64,000 nucleotides of DNA, from contig ARYC01017346.1 in NCBI GenBank assembly GCA_000711775.1, positions 1 to 64,000 of the forward strand, written 5' to 3'. Within the stretch, counting starts at the first letter, position 1, and each line of letters opens with the position of its first letter. Position numbers and translations under genes: made by a program. The notes beneath the pieces were generated by a model. It saw nothing but the letters and a program-made list of their open reading frames with translations. It was not told the origin of the DNA and searched no databases. Below, piece by piece: positions 1 through 13,200 of the stretch. The DNA is from Oxytricha trifallax (Eukaryota; Ciliophora; Spirotrichea; Sporadotrichida; Oxytrichidae).

Positions 1-3000
1 AAGCAAGATCTAATGCTTGTCTGATCTGTGTCGCTCTTTCAAATCTAAGATTGACACTTCAAACATGGATGGCCATTTGAATACAAAAATTATGTTGAAC
101 TTTGTGATGGCTATTTTCATAGTAAAATAAGAATATTTACTAAAGAAATGTGTGTGAGTTTTCAAAAGTCATTTCGCAAAGTCAAATCCCTGGAAGCAAA
201 ATCTAATGCTTGTCTGATCTGTGTCGCTCTTTCAAATCTAAGATTCACACTTCAAACATGAATGGCCATTTGAAATACAAAAACTATGTTGAACTTTGTG
301 ATGGCTATTTTCAAAGTAAAAAAAGAATATTTACTAAAGAAATGTGTGTGAGTTTTCAAAAGTCATTTCACAAAGTCAAATCCCTGGAAGCAAGATCTAA
401 TGCTTGTCTGATCTCTGTCGCTCTTTCAAATCTAAGATTGACACTTCAAACATGGATGGCCATTTGAAATACAAAAACTATGTTGAACTTTGTGATGGCT
501 ATTTTTCATAGTAAAATAAGAATATTTACTAGAAATGTGTGAGAGATTTCAAAAGTCATTTCACAAAGTCAAATCCCTGGAAGCAAGATCTAATGCTTGT
601 CTGATCTCTGTCGCTCTTTCAAATCTAAGATTGACACTTCAAACATGGATGGCCATTTGAAATACAAAAACTATGTTGAACTATGTGATGGCTATTTTTC
701 ATAGTAAAATAAGAATATTTACTAAAGAAATGTGTGTGAGATTTCAAAAGTCATTTCACAAAGTCAAATCCCTGGAAGCAAGATCTAATGCTTATCTGAT
801 CTCTGTAACTCTTCCAAATCTAAGATTGACACTTCAAACATGGATGGCCATTTGAAATACAAAAACTATGTTGAACTTTGTGATGGCTATTTTTCATAGT
901 AAAATAAGAATATTTACTAAAGAAATGTGTGTGAGTTTTCAAAAATCAATTCACAAAGTCAAATACCTGGAAGCAAGATCTAATGCTTGTCTGATCTGTA
1001 TCGCTCTTTCAAATCTAAGATTGACACTTCAAACATGGATGGCCATTTGAAATAAAAAAACTATGTTGAACTTTGTAATGGCTATTTTTCATACTAAAAT
1101 AAGAATATTAACTAAAGAAATGTGTGTGAGTTTTAAAAAGTAATTTCACAAAGTCAAATACCTGGAAGCAAGATCTAATGCTTGTCTGATCTGTGTCGCT
1201 CTTTCAAATCTAAGATTCACACTTAAAGAAATGTGTGTGAGTTTTCAAAAATCATATCACAAAGTCAAATCACTGGAAGCAAGATCTAATGCTTGTCTGA
1301 TCTGTATCGCTCTTTCAAATCTAAGATTGACACTTCAAACATGGATGGCCACTTGAAATACAAAAACTATGTTGAACTTTGTGATGGCTATTTTTCATAG
1401 TAAAATAAGAATATTTACTAAAGAAATGTGTGTGAGATTTCAAAAGTCATTTCACAAAGTCAAACCCCTGGAAGCAAGATCTAATGCTTGTCTGATCTCT
1501 GTCGCTCTTCCAAATCTAAGATTGACACTTCAAACATGGATGGCCATTTGAAATACAAAAACTATGTTGAACTTTGTGATGGCTATTTTTCATAGTAAAA
1601 TAAATATTTACTAAAGAAATGTGTGTGAGTTTTCAAAAGTCATTTCACAAAGTCAAATCCCTGGAAGCAAGATCTAATGCTTGTCTGATCTGTGTCGCTC
1701 TTTCAAATCTAAGATTGACACTTCAAACATGGATGGCCATTTGAAATACAAAAACTAAGTTGAACTTTGTGATGGCTATTTTCCATAGTAAAATAAGAAT
1801 ATTTACTAAAGAAATGAGTGTGAGTTTCCAAAAGTCATTTCACAAAGTCAAATCCCTGGAAGCAAGATCTAATGATTGTCTGATCTGTGTCGCTCTTTCA
1901 AATCTAAGATTGACACTTCAAACATGATGGCCATTTGAAATACAAAAACTATGTTGAACTTTGTGATGGCTATTTTTCATAGTAAAATAAGAATATTTAC
2001 TAAAGAAATGTGTGTGAGATTCCAAAAGTCATTTCACAAAGTCAAATCCCTGGAAGCAAGATCTAATGCTTGTCTGATCTCTGTCGCTCTTTCAAATCTA
2101 AGATTGAAACTTCAAACATGGATGGCCATTTGAAATACAAAAACTATGTTGAACTTTGTGATGGCTATTTTTCATAGTAAAATAAGAATATTTACTAAAG
2201 AAATGTGTGAGAGATTTCAAAAGAAATTTCACAAGTCAAATCCCTGGAAGCAAGATCTATGCTTGTCTGATCTCTGCCGCTCGTTCAATTAGATTACACT
2301 TCAAAAATATGTGTGAGTATTCAAAAGTCATTTCACAAAGTCAAATCCCTGGAAGCAAAATCTAATGCTTGACTGATCTGTGTCGCTCTTTAAAATATAA
2401 GATTGCAATTCAAACATGGATAGCCATTTGAAATACAAAAACTATGTTGAACTTTGTGATAGCTATTTTTCAGAGTAAAATAAGAATATTTACTAAAGAA
2501 ATGTGTGTGAGTTTTCAAAAGTCATTTCACAAAGTCAAATACCTGGAAGCAAGATCTAATGCTTATCTGATCTGTCTCGCTCTTCAAATCAAAGATTGAC
2601 ACTTCAAACATGGATGACCATTTGAAATACAAAAACTATGTTGAACTTTGTGATGGCTATTTTCATAGTAAAATAAGAATATTTACTAAAGAAATGTGTG
2701 TGAATATTCAAAAGTCATTTCACAAAGTCAAATCCCTAGAAGCAAGTCTAATGCTTGTCTGATCTGTCTCGTCTTTCAAATCTAAGATTGACACTTCAAA
2801 CATGGATGGCCATTTGAAATACAAAAACTATGTTGAACTTTGTGATGGCAATTTTTCATAGTAAAATAAGAATATTTACTAAAGAAATGTGTGTGAGTTT
2901 TCAAAAGTCATTTCACAAAGTCAAATCCCTGGAAGCAAGTCTAATGCTTGTCTGATCTGTGTCGCTCTTTCAAATCTAAGATTGACACTTCAAACATGGA

Positions 3001-4962
3001 TGGCCATTTGAAATACAAAAACTATTGAACTTTGTGATGGCTATTTTCATAGTAAAATAAGAATATGTACTAAAGAAATGTGTGTGAGATTTCAAAAGTC
3101 ATTTCACAAAGTCAAATCCCTAGAAGCAAGATCTAATGCTTGTCTGATCTCTGTCGCTCTTTCAAATCTAAGATTGACACTTCAAACATGGAAGGCCATT
3201 TGAAAAACAAAACTATGTTGAACTTTGTGATGGCTATTTTTAATAGTAAAATAAGAATATTTACTAAAGAAATGTGTGTGAGTTTTCAAAAGTCATATCA
3301 CAAAGTCAAATCCCTGGAAGCAAGATCTATCTTCCTATCTGTGCTCTTTCAATCAAGATTGAACTTAAAAAGTTGAGTTTTCAAAAGTCATTTCACAAAG
3401 TCAAATCCCTGGAAGCAAGATATAATGCTGTCTGATCTGTGTCGCTCTTTCAAATCTAAGATTGAAACTTCAAACATGGATGGCCATTTAAAATACAAAA
3501 AGTATGTTAAACTTTGTGATGGCTATTTTTCATAGTAAAATAAGAATAATTACTAAAGAAATGTGTGAGTTTTCAAAAGTCATTTCACAAAGTCAAATCC
3601 CTGGAAGCAAAATCTAATGCTTGTCTAATCAGTGTCGCTCTTTCAAATCTAAGATTGAAAATTCAAACATGGATAGCCATTTGAAATACAAAAACTATGT
3701 TGAACTTTATGATGGCTATTTTTCAGAGTAAAATAAGAATAATTACTAAAGAAATGTGTGTGAGTTTTCAAAAGTCATTTCACAAAGTCAAATCCCTGGA
3801 AGCAAGATCTAATGCTTGTCTGATCTGTGTCGCTCTTTCAAATCTAAGATTGACACTTCAAACATGGATGGCCATTAGAAATACAAAAACTAAGGTCAAC
3901 TTTGTGATGGCTATTTTCCAGAGGAAAATAAGAATATTTACTAAAGAAATGTGTGTGAGTTATAGAAGTCATTTCACAAAGTCAAATCCCTGGAAGCAAG
4001 ATCTAATGCTTGGATGATCTGTATCGCTCTTTCAAATCTAAGATTGACACTTCAAACATGGATGGCCATTTGAAATACAAAAACTATGTTGAACTTTGTG
4101 ATGGCAATTTTTCATAGTAAAATAAGAATATTTACTAAAGAAATGTGTGTGAGTTTTAAAAAGTAATTTCACAAAGTCAAATCCCTGGAAGCAAGATCTA
4201 ATGCTTGTCTGATCTGTGTCGCTCTTTCAAATCTAAGATTGACACTTCAAACATGATGGCCATTTGAAATACAAAAACTATGTTGAACTTTGTGATGGCT
4301 ATTTTTCATAGTAAAATAAGAATATTTATAAAGAAATGTGTGTGAGATTTAAAAAGTCATTTCACAAAGTCAAATCCCTGGAAGCAAGATCTAATGCTTG
4401 TCTGATCTCTCTCGCTCTTTCAAATCAAAGATTGACACTTCAAACATGGATGGCCATTTGAAATACAAAAACTATGGTGAACTTTGTGATGGCAATTTTT
4501 CATAGTAAAATAAGAATATTTACTAAAGAAATGTGTGCAAGTTTTCAAAAGTCAAATCCATGGAAGCAAGATCAAATGCTTGTCTGATCTGTGTCGCTCT
4601 TTCAAATCTAAGATTGACACTTCAAACATGGATGGCCATTTGAAATACAAAAACATGTTGAACTTTGTGATGGCTATTTTTCATAGTAAAATAAGAATAT
4701 TTACAAAAGAAATGTGTGCGAATTTCAAAAGTCATTTCACAAAGTAAAATCCCTCGAAGCAAGATCTAATGATTGTCTGATCTGTGTCGCTCTTTCAAAT
4801 CTAAGATTGACACTTCAAACATGGATGGCCATTTGAAATACAAAAAGTATGTTGAACTTTGTGATGGCTATTTTTCATAGTAAAATAAGAATATTTACTA
4901 AAGAAATGTGTGTGAGTTTTCAAAAGTCATTTCACAAAGTCAAATCCCTGGAAGCAAGATCT
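1..4962. repeat. 195-bp tandem satellite array (about 25 units)
   Basis: Head-to-tail monomers of about 195 bp fill the first 5 kb. Each has a BglII-like agatct core and the phrases ctggaagcaagatc and catggatggccatttg. Successive copies start 194-196 bp apart (for example 673 and 868). Copies differ by point changes, 1-bp indels and a few truncations (near 1220, 2280 and 3350). The array ends abruptly near 4962 in AT-rich unique DNA and starts outside the window. Under ciliate code one frame of the monomer lacks TGA, but indels break it between copies, so I read this as a satellite and not a gene. Confidence 0.95.
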
Positions 4963-7194
4963 TATCCTTGGTTTTGTTTATATTTGCGGCATTTTAATTA
5001 CCTATTAAATCAATCTAGTTTTAATTTTTAAATCCTAGTTTTAATATTAACATTTAGGTTAACCTTTTTTTTAATTTATTTATATAGATTATTTTAGGAT
5101 TTTTTATTTTAATTTTATCGTAAATCTTCATTAGAAATATTTTTTTTGCTCCTTAAAATTTCTTATTGAACTGGGAAATATATTAGATTTTCTTTTTTAT
5201 GAAATAACCCACTTTGAATATTATTTATTGATACAAAGCTGTAATTTTCTCAACAAAAACCTCTTTAAAATATTTTCATTTTTCAATTTTTTCTGATCAC
5301 TTAATATATATTTTTATCGGTTATTTTTTATTATCAAATTTTTTTCCTTTTTCATACTTTTAAATATTAAATGATTTAAACAGGTATTTGTTTTATTTTT
5401 AACTTAAAGCCATATCCAATCTGATTATCAATTTGAAACTCTTAAATTATTTCTCTCAAAACTAAGAAAATTTAACATTTTAAGCATAATTAAATATCGT
5501 ATATTGTTTCTTTTCCTTAAATTCTCTAAATATAAAAATTAAGCATTGATTATAGTAATTCATTTTGTTCCATTGAGAAAATTCAAAGTACTACTTAAGT
5601 TATATATTAGTTAATTGTTTTTTTATATTATGAAGATCTTTGAACTTTTTATTTTAATTCTTTTTTAATATTTATTATATAGAATTGATCTTAATAAATT
5701 TCATCATTTAAAAATAAACACTTTAATTGTTATATTAGACAAATGAATTAGCTGTTTAAAAGTAAACACATTGATAGAGTTATTAATTCTAAATTTTTCA
5801 ATTAATGATGTTTATCTATTAACTTCCTCGAATTTGTTAAGTAATTGTCAATAATTTCTCAGTCTACTTATATTTTAAAGAAATAAATTCAAAAACTGAT
5901 GATAGTTATTTTTGAACAGTTTTAGATTTCTATGTAGTTTATCATAGGATCTCTATTGCTTAAAAATATGTGAAATTTGTTGTGAATTGCAAACAATTAT
6001 AAAGAAAAAGAAATAATGAATTCTATTATCTAAAGATATAAGGCTATTTATGATATGTATGAAAATAGAAAATTCAAAAGTTTTACTTTGAATTTAAAGA
6101 GCACTACTTTTCTATTTGTATCTTAAGTTAAGATAGCAAATATGATTCCTTAGAATGTATATTATAATTGTAGAAGTATTTTATATTTAACAAGATAGAA
6201 TTAGAAATTAAATATAGGAAAATATAGATGCTTTTTCTTAAAAGAAGTGAGAAAATTTCTTACATTTTAAATACTTTATCTGCAATAACTTTCTTAGATA
6301 AAATTTGATCAAAGAGCATCAATGTAATAACAGAATTCTTTTAAATTATTATATTTTTTAATAAAAATTAATTTAAATGGATTCTTTTTTTTGTATACGG
6401 TATATAATTATTTTATGCTTAAAGTTCCTAATCTTAGTTTTTGAAGTAGTATTTTCATAGAAATTTATTTATAATTTTTTAAAAAACTCACGATTAATTA
6501 CCTTATTTTTTTAGATTCTTAAAGAATATACAATATTCTTTCTTTAATTTATTTTTTATGTAGCAATTCATAAAGAAGAAGATTAATTCGATAATTATAT
6601 TTGTTTAGAGATATTTATTTCTATGATAAGATGAGAAACTTATACATCTATAACAATGACAATAATATAGTTCACCAAATAAATAATAATTACACTAATC
6701 ATTTCTTGTGATTGTTATATAAAATATTAGGAATTAATCAGATATTGAAGTCTTCCATTAGTTGCATGTTTTATCACAGCAATAATTTTAAAGCGTGATT
6801 TCCTTCATAAAAAATTATACCTTAGTAGTTAAAATGAGAATATCTGAAATAATAATGAGATGCTAAGAAATTAATAAAAATAGTAAGTAAGTATAATAAC
6901 AGAGATATTGATTTTGCAAATAGATCAAAAGATGAATAGATTTATTAAAACATCTTTGTCTTTAATTACGTTTAAAATAAAAGTAATTAAACTGTATACA
7001 CTTATAATAAAAATTACTTTAGAAATAATTAATAACACCGACCCTTGCCCCTTATATAATTGCCATAATTAAGAATACCATTAATCATTTAATATAAAAT
7101 TTTTGGATTTTAAATTATATGATATTTTATTTTTTAATTAAAATAAAATTAATTTAAGTTACAAATTTATAAATAAAGATTTCGATAAAATAAA
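4963..7194. other. AT-rich non-coding germline DNA
   Basis: About 2.2 kb of very AT-rich sequence between the satellite and the first gene. I see no frame with coding character, no tRNA and no terminal inverted repeats. It probably belongs to the DNA eliminated in the macronucleus. Confidence 0.6.
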
Positions 7195-8658
7195 ATGGAA
7201 AATACACAGCTAGACACTGCAAATCCAGCAAAATATGTGCGATTATTGAATATGGATACTCATGTGGAAGGGGGTAGTTTTATAAGAGTGATTGAATCAA
7301 CTGAAAAAATTTAAAAGGTTGACAGTTACAAATCTCATAAATTTTTATTATGAAAAAATGGAATTACTTATTAAGTTACAAAACAAAATTAATGATTAAA
7401 AATAATTAAGTGTATTTTAAAAAATAATATTCATATTCTTAGTTAATGATTAATTTAAAATACTTGTTTTAAATACATATTTTGTATTTAGTGTTGACTA
7501 ACCTATTACAAGACCAGCGATGACATCGATATACTACATGTTGGAGGGAGAGTAAAAATCAGCATTCCATATTTTGAAGTCAGATGAGATTTGGCATTAC
7601 TACGATGGGGACTCAAGTGTCAACATTTATGAAATAGATTTACATGGAGTACTCACAACTACTCTGCTTGGAAGTCCAGTTAGATATCAAGGGGCGGTGT
7701 TTTAACACAATTAACCACCAAAGATTCTAAAATGCAATTTGTTTTAATTTATTTATTTAATTTAGAAGCAATATTCAATGATAATGAGAAATAAATATGC
7801 ATTGTTTTTCGGAATATAAGCTTTTAAACATTTGAATACCCATTTGAGATTTAGCAATATATGTATACTTTTTTTCAAAAGATTAAGTGTTTTCAATAAT
7901 TTAATATTTTTATTATTTCACCTAAATAATTTTGCATATTATTTGAGAAGTATTTATAATGATTAGAAGTTAAAATCTAGTATTTAAATATTTTTTACTT
8001 AATTAATATAGTAGAACAAATATCTTTTTTATTTTATATAATTAGTTATTTATCATTTTGATATTTTAATAATAGATTAATCTAATTTAGAATAATATTA
8101 AGAAAATTAGTTATATAAGAAGAAAACTCTAAAAAACATGCAGCATATAATTAAAAAAATGTCTAATTTATCTAAGGGATATTAATAAACAAAACTTCTG
8201 CCTCTTAAAGTTTTATATTCAATAATTTAAATAAAGTTATAATTAAAATTATATTTTTATTTATATTAGCCATTTAGTTTCAATAAAACTACAATCAAAT
8301 TATAAAATAATTTCAATCAATAAATTGAGGGTTTAATGTTTATGAAAAAATATTATTTATCACATTATGAAATAAAGAGTAACAAAATTGCACATATAGG
8401 ATAAATATACATTTATTTAATGTTAAGAGAGGTTAATGGTTTGCAGCAGAACTATCTAATAAAAATGGCTTTGCATTAATTTATAAATTAAATAAAATTG
8501 AAATATTATCATATAAATTTGTATAATTATTGAGATTAATGGGGTGTACTGTTGCTCCTGGCTTTGAATATGAAGACTATGCTCTTGCAGATACAAGTTT
8601 GTTAGATGTATATCCTCACCACAAAGAACTCATAAAAAGATTACTGATTAAATAATGA
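7195..8658 (+). CDS. Cupin_5/DUF985-type cupin protein, copy A (4 MDSs)
   Basis: Read with TAA/TAG as Gln. MDS1 starts at ATG 7195 and carries the family-like block VEGGSFIRV. MDS2 (7493 to about 7712) carries TSIYYMLEGE, FHILKSDEIWHYY and TLLGSPVRYQGAVF. MDS3 (about 8425-8480) carries RGQWFAAEL. MDS4 (8535-8658) carries MGCTVAPGFEYEDY and YPHHKELIKRLL, then TGA. Pointer GTTGAC (7318-7323 and 7493-7498) joins MDS1/2 in frame. Pointer ATTAAT (8475-8480 and 8535-8540) joins MDS3/4. The MDS2/3 junction is not certain (a 3-bp AAT works). The order matches the family: EGG motif, HxxxSDEIWH metal-site region, C-terminal APGF. Function in ciliates is unknown to me. A paralog lies 0.5 kb downstream. 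Confidence 0.85.
7324..7498 (+). other. IES with 6-bp pointer GTTGAC
   Basis: AT-rich 175-bp insert in cupin copy A. GTTGAC occurs at both borders; keeping one copy restores the frame reading KVDQPITRPAM. Confidence 0.85.
8481..8540 (+). other. IES with 6-bp pointer ATTAAT
   Basis: A 60-bp insert in cupin copy A. Removal joins GFA to LMGCTVAPGF, exactly as in the uninterrupted paralog (GFALMGCTFAPGF). Confidence 0.88.
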
Positions 8659-9121
8659 AAAGGAAAAAGTCAACTGATAATTCTTTTTAGCAATCGTATT
8701 AAAGTTATATAAAATTATAGATACATTTCCTTAATACTTAATTTCAATCTTGGGGGAAGCATAATTATTTAAGGGATAGTTTATGAAGCATATAAGAAAT
8801 ACAATAAAATTTAGTGTTTATTGATATTAAAGATTATTAAGTAAGAATAAATTATAATAAATTTTAGATAAAATATGTTCAAAATTAACAAATAATATAT
8901 ATGAATAAAGTTGAATGCAATGGAAAAAAATTAATGATTAATATCAATAATCCTTCTTATTAATAAATGTTTAAGTGTTAGAGCCAATTAAAAATGTCGA
9001 AATAAAATAAATTTTAGAAAAAAAATTTTGGGCAGGAAACTACAATTCCTCTATCTTAAAAATAATTTAAAATGAAATTACGAAAATTTAAAACTATCAG
9101 GAATTATAATATCAAAGTCAA
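8659..9121. other. AT-rich spacer between the two cupin genes
   Basis: No coding frame seen. A short gggcaggaaact stretch near 9028 resembles the tip of the TIR family found at 9241 and 27135, but it is too short to call an element. Confidence 0.5.
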
Positions 9122-10153
9122 ATGCTTGAAAAGAAAACATAAACTTCAGAGTACTATAAGAAACTATATGATTTGAAATCTTTAGTAGAGGAAGGCGGGA
9201 GTTATAGTTTAGTGATTAAATCAAACGATGAAGTTATTAGGGGGGAAGTTTCCTGCACTGGCTTATGATAAAAGAAAAATTTTAGGGAAGTTTCCTGTAC
9301 TTTTTATTTTTATTATATAAATCTTTAAAAAACTGTAAACCAACTTCCGGACTAATTTCATAGTTATAAATATACTTAATTTATTAATCAATTTGTCAAT
9401 ATCTCTATTAGCATGTATTTTTAGAACCACCAAGTACGATCTCGTTTCTTCTAAATATCAGTCATCTTACAACTCTTAGGCATGTAAGACTGGAATTGAT
9501 CCACTATATTTATAAATATTTCTTATGTAATTGATATGATTCCAAGTGTTCTCAGTTCTAATTATTGTTATCTAAACTCAAGGTACTGCGCTTACTGTCA
9601 TACCTCAATATCCTCTTAATATTTAATGGGTCATAAAAATATACAATTTTTGAATTTATGTAAAATTTATTAAATTTTACATAATATAAATAAAGTACAG
9701 GAAACTTCCTCGAGTAGAGGAAACTCCCCCCCCCTTATTAGATCTTAGTTAAAAGAAAATGACTTAACAAGACCAGCGATGACATCGATATACTACATGT
9801 TGGAGGGAAAGTAAACATCAGCATTCCATATTTTGAAGTCAGATGAGATTTGGCATTACTACGATGGGGACTCAAGTGTCAACATTTATGAAATAGATTT
9901 ACATGGAGTACTCACAACTACTCTGCTTGGAAGTCCAGTTAGATATCAAGGGGCGGTGTTTTAAAATTTAGTTTAAAGAGGAAATTATTTTGCTGCTGAA
10001 CTCAATAATATTTATGGATTCGCTCTAATGGGGTGTACATTTGCTCCAGGATTCTCAAATGAAGATTTTTCTATTGCTTAAGCAGATTTGATATTAAGGT
10101 ATCCTTAGCACAAAGAATTAATTGCTCGATTATTTTCCAAAGATTTATTATGA
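9122..10153 (+). CDS. Cupin_5/DUF985-type cupin protein, copy B (2 MDSs)
   Basis: Paralog of copy A in the same orientation. MDS1 (9122-9240) carries VEEGGSYSLVIKS. MDS2 (9735-10153) runs without a break through the SDEIWH block, RGNYFAAEL, MGCTFAPGF and YPQHKELIARLF to TGA at 10151. The 7-bp pointer TTATTAG (9234-9240 and 9735-9741) joins them in frame (EVIRSQLKEND). Positions 9768-9964 are nearly identical to 7509-7705 of copy A (I count 2 mismatches in 197 bp), while the flanking coding sequence is clearly diverged. The single IES is itself a TIR element. Confidence 0.86.
9241..9741. mobile_element. MITE-like IES, GGAAGTTTCCTG family, copy 1
   Basis: About 0.5 kb insert exactly filling the IES position of cupin copy B. 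The left edge reads GGGGGAAGTTTCCTGC with a second GGGAAGTTTCCTGTAC at 9284. The right edge holds the inverted GTACAGGAAACTTCC and GAGGAAACTCCCC. The flanking direct repeat is TTATTAG. No transposase frame inside. A related element sits at 27135-27564. Confidence 0.75.
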
Positions 10154-10242
10154 TTATTAATTAAATAATTTTTTTAAATTCAGTATTACTAGTTAAAAAT
10201 TCTCTAGTCATGATTCTTAAATCTAAAATATATCATAAATAC

Positions 10243-13200
10243 TCATTAGAATATGTTTTCGACATTCTTAATCTTTTGTTTCATTTGCTACTGATCAATC
10301 CAAACATTTTTGTTTTGTTATTTCTTTACCTTCTGTATCTCTAGATATTCTTGCTGCTCTTCTTGATAATTTTTAGTAAGTACCTCTACCGCCATTTTGT
10401 CATTTTCTTTCTCAATTTTGTCTAGGAATTCTTTATGCTTCTTCTTGAGTGATATTGTTTCCTCAAGATGTTTCTTAGTTTAATCCTTTTTGTCTCTATG
10501 TAGATCATCTAGAACATTGACGATTTACTGGGTCTACTCTGGTCCATAGCTTGTTTTAGCTTCTTATTTCTCATAATTATGCTCAAACTGCTAGAACATC
10601 TTTTTGTGCTCCATCTAAGCATGCAGAAAACTTTTTGTGTTTTTCTAGTCTTACACTTTCTTATAATGCTCTAGTTCAATTTACTTTTAGTCTTTCTCAA
10701 CTGCACTCTGGAAATGCTCTGCTTATTTTCTTTTAAAGTCTTCTTACTGTCGTAGCTGCTCTTCGAATCTAAGCCAGGCTTAGTTCATATTTTATTCCAT
10801 GTTTTCGGTTTACTTCACTTTGTAAGGGTAGTGATTAAGAGTTCTTGCGAATGTCACTCCATTTTATGAAGGCAATTTAATACAGAGTAAAATAAACTAA
10901 TAATTTGATGGGTGTTTAGAATTGTCTAAAATCCTCTGGGTTAGATATGACTTTCAATTTTAATTGTCTATCTTATGAAGAAGAAGTCTTAGATTTATTT
11001 TGAAATAACTCAGTTAGCTCTTACTTTTATATATCATTTATCATTTGCCTTTGCTACTCAATCTAGTCACCATGTGTAAATGGAAAGTAATTCAATCTAT
11101 CATTCAGTTTTTATTGTTATAGTGTATCTTTCAGCATTCTTTTTTCATGCAGCATGGCTTCATTCGCCTATAAGAAGTCAAATCTCTTTCTTAATTTATC
11201 GCTCTTGAATCTTTATTGATCCATCTTTAATCTTTCTGTCTGCATCTAAACTTCTTTTTACTCTGACTCAAGCTTGTATAGCTTATTTTGCAACTTATTC
11301 TCATGATTTTGACTTATTTGGTTTATTATCTAGCCAAGAATTTTTGTCTGATCTTCTGATTAATTAAACTTTACTCTCTTTGAAAATCTTTAACCAGTCC
11401 TTCTTTCGATAAAAGCTTGTAAAAATGGATAAGGGATAGTAGAACTATTTTGATTGCTCTGAGCTTCTACTGTAGTGTAGTTTGATGGTTACTATGAACT
11501 ATCTCGTTTTAATTTATCTTGAGAATTGTATTTATGCCAGTTAATACCCGAGTTAGCTAGAGCGTTATATTTTCTCAAGCTATTTGCCTTTGTAGACTGT
11601 GATCTATTGTTGTTCAGCTGCTATGATTTCATGCTATAATTCGATTTACTGTAGATTGACATAGTTGCTGGAGTTTTAATTGACAAGTTCTCCATATAGG
11701 TACTCTTAATAGATATGGGCCCACCTGCTCTACTAATTTAACTGAGCATAGCACTTGCTGTGTCTATGATACTCAAATCTTCCCTAACAGTTTCATGATC
11801 TTTATTTTTTTCTTTCTATAGCTCAATCTCATTCTTGCTCTCAAACAATAATTCACCATTCTTTTTTAAATGAAGGTAGCCAATCTTAAAATCTAAAAGA
11901 ACTTTTTGGGTGGTACCTGTCTCACACCCCCCACTTTTATTATAGTAAAAATAAAAACTGAAATTATAATAACAACCAAATTTGGGTCGAAAATCACGAG
12001 TTTAATAATTAAAAAACTTTTTGGTAACACTTTGAGGTATTATAACCTTGAAAAATTTATCGATTTATCATAAAATTAAGACTATAAATAGTTAATTTAT
12101 GATAATTTTTTGGTGAATTTTCCAGAAGCAACTTTCACTTCTTACCTTATAATTTCATTTGTACTGAAACTTGGAGTCTATTTAAAATTGAATTAAGATT
12201 TAATAAAGTGAATAATCAATTATTTTATGAATAATATAGTTTTGTCACTCCAAATAATAGAATAAGTTGTATCCAAGTTTCAGTACAAATGAAATTATAT
12301 GTTAAGAAGTGAAAGTTGCTTCTGGAAATATCACCAAAAAATTATCATAAATTAACTATTTATAGTCTTAATTTTATGATAAATCGATAAATTTTTCAAG
12401 GTTAAAATACCTCAAAGTGTTACCAAAAAGTTTTTTAATTATTAAACTCGTGATTTTCGACCCAAATTTGGTTGTTATTATAATTTCAGTTTTTATTTTT
12501 ACTATAATAAAAGTGGGGGGTGTGAGACAGGTACCCCCCAACTTTTTGCTTTGTTGATCTACTTATTTCAATAAGCGTTGCAAAAAAGTTTGTGAGTATT
12601 TTTTGAACTTGCTAGGCTGATGTGTTACAAACCAATGCAATAGCTTGTTCATTCATTGTTGACAGATTAGTAATTAAAATTTATAATAAAAATATGATAG
12701 ATTGTTCTTCTCAGCATATTGCTATAAATTTAAGATAAATAAAAATCCTAATGTTGTTACCTTTACAAGCTCAAAGTTCTATGTAAAATCAGGGATATTA
12801 TTGTTTTTAAACTTTCCTGCTTCATAGTATTCTTTTGTTGGCAGATATTCGATAGTCTTGCCTTCACTTTCGTAGAACCAACCAATATATTTAGTGTCTA
12901 CCATGCGATGCTTATTTTACACTTGACTTTTGATAAATTTCACAAATCCAGACCAAACTTTAAATATATAATAAATATGGGTTGATATTGACTAATTTAT
13001 CTTAAATGCCTATAAAAATGATAGAACTATAAAGATAGTTTTTTAACCTGCTTAAAGAATTTGAGTATATTTTTTATAGTTATTTTAATATAACTAAAAC
13101 TCTATAACAATTCCTGAATTCATCTCTGGTAAGTTCTTTCTTATCTGAATTATCATTCAAAGCCATAGACTTGACATGTTTGTTCACAACTTGCTTCAAA

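Noticed and set aside
1..4962. CRISPR array
   Set aside because: The 195-bp units are contiguous with no unique spacers; this is a eukaryotic satellite.
210..5031. Sixty-residue ORFs (MLNFVMAIF...) as genes
   Set aside because: They are the same satellite monomer repeated, each ended by TGA in that frame.
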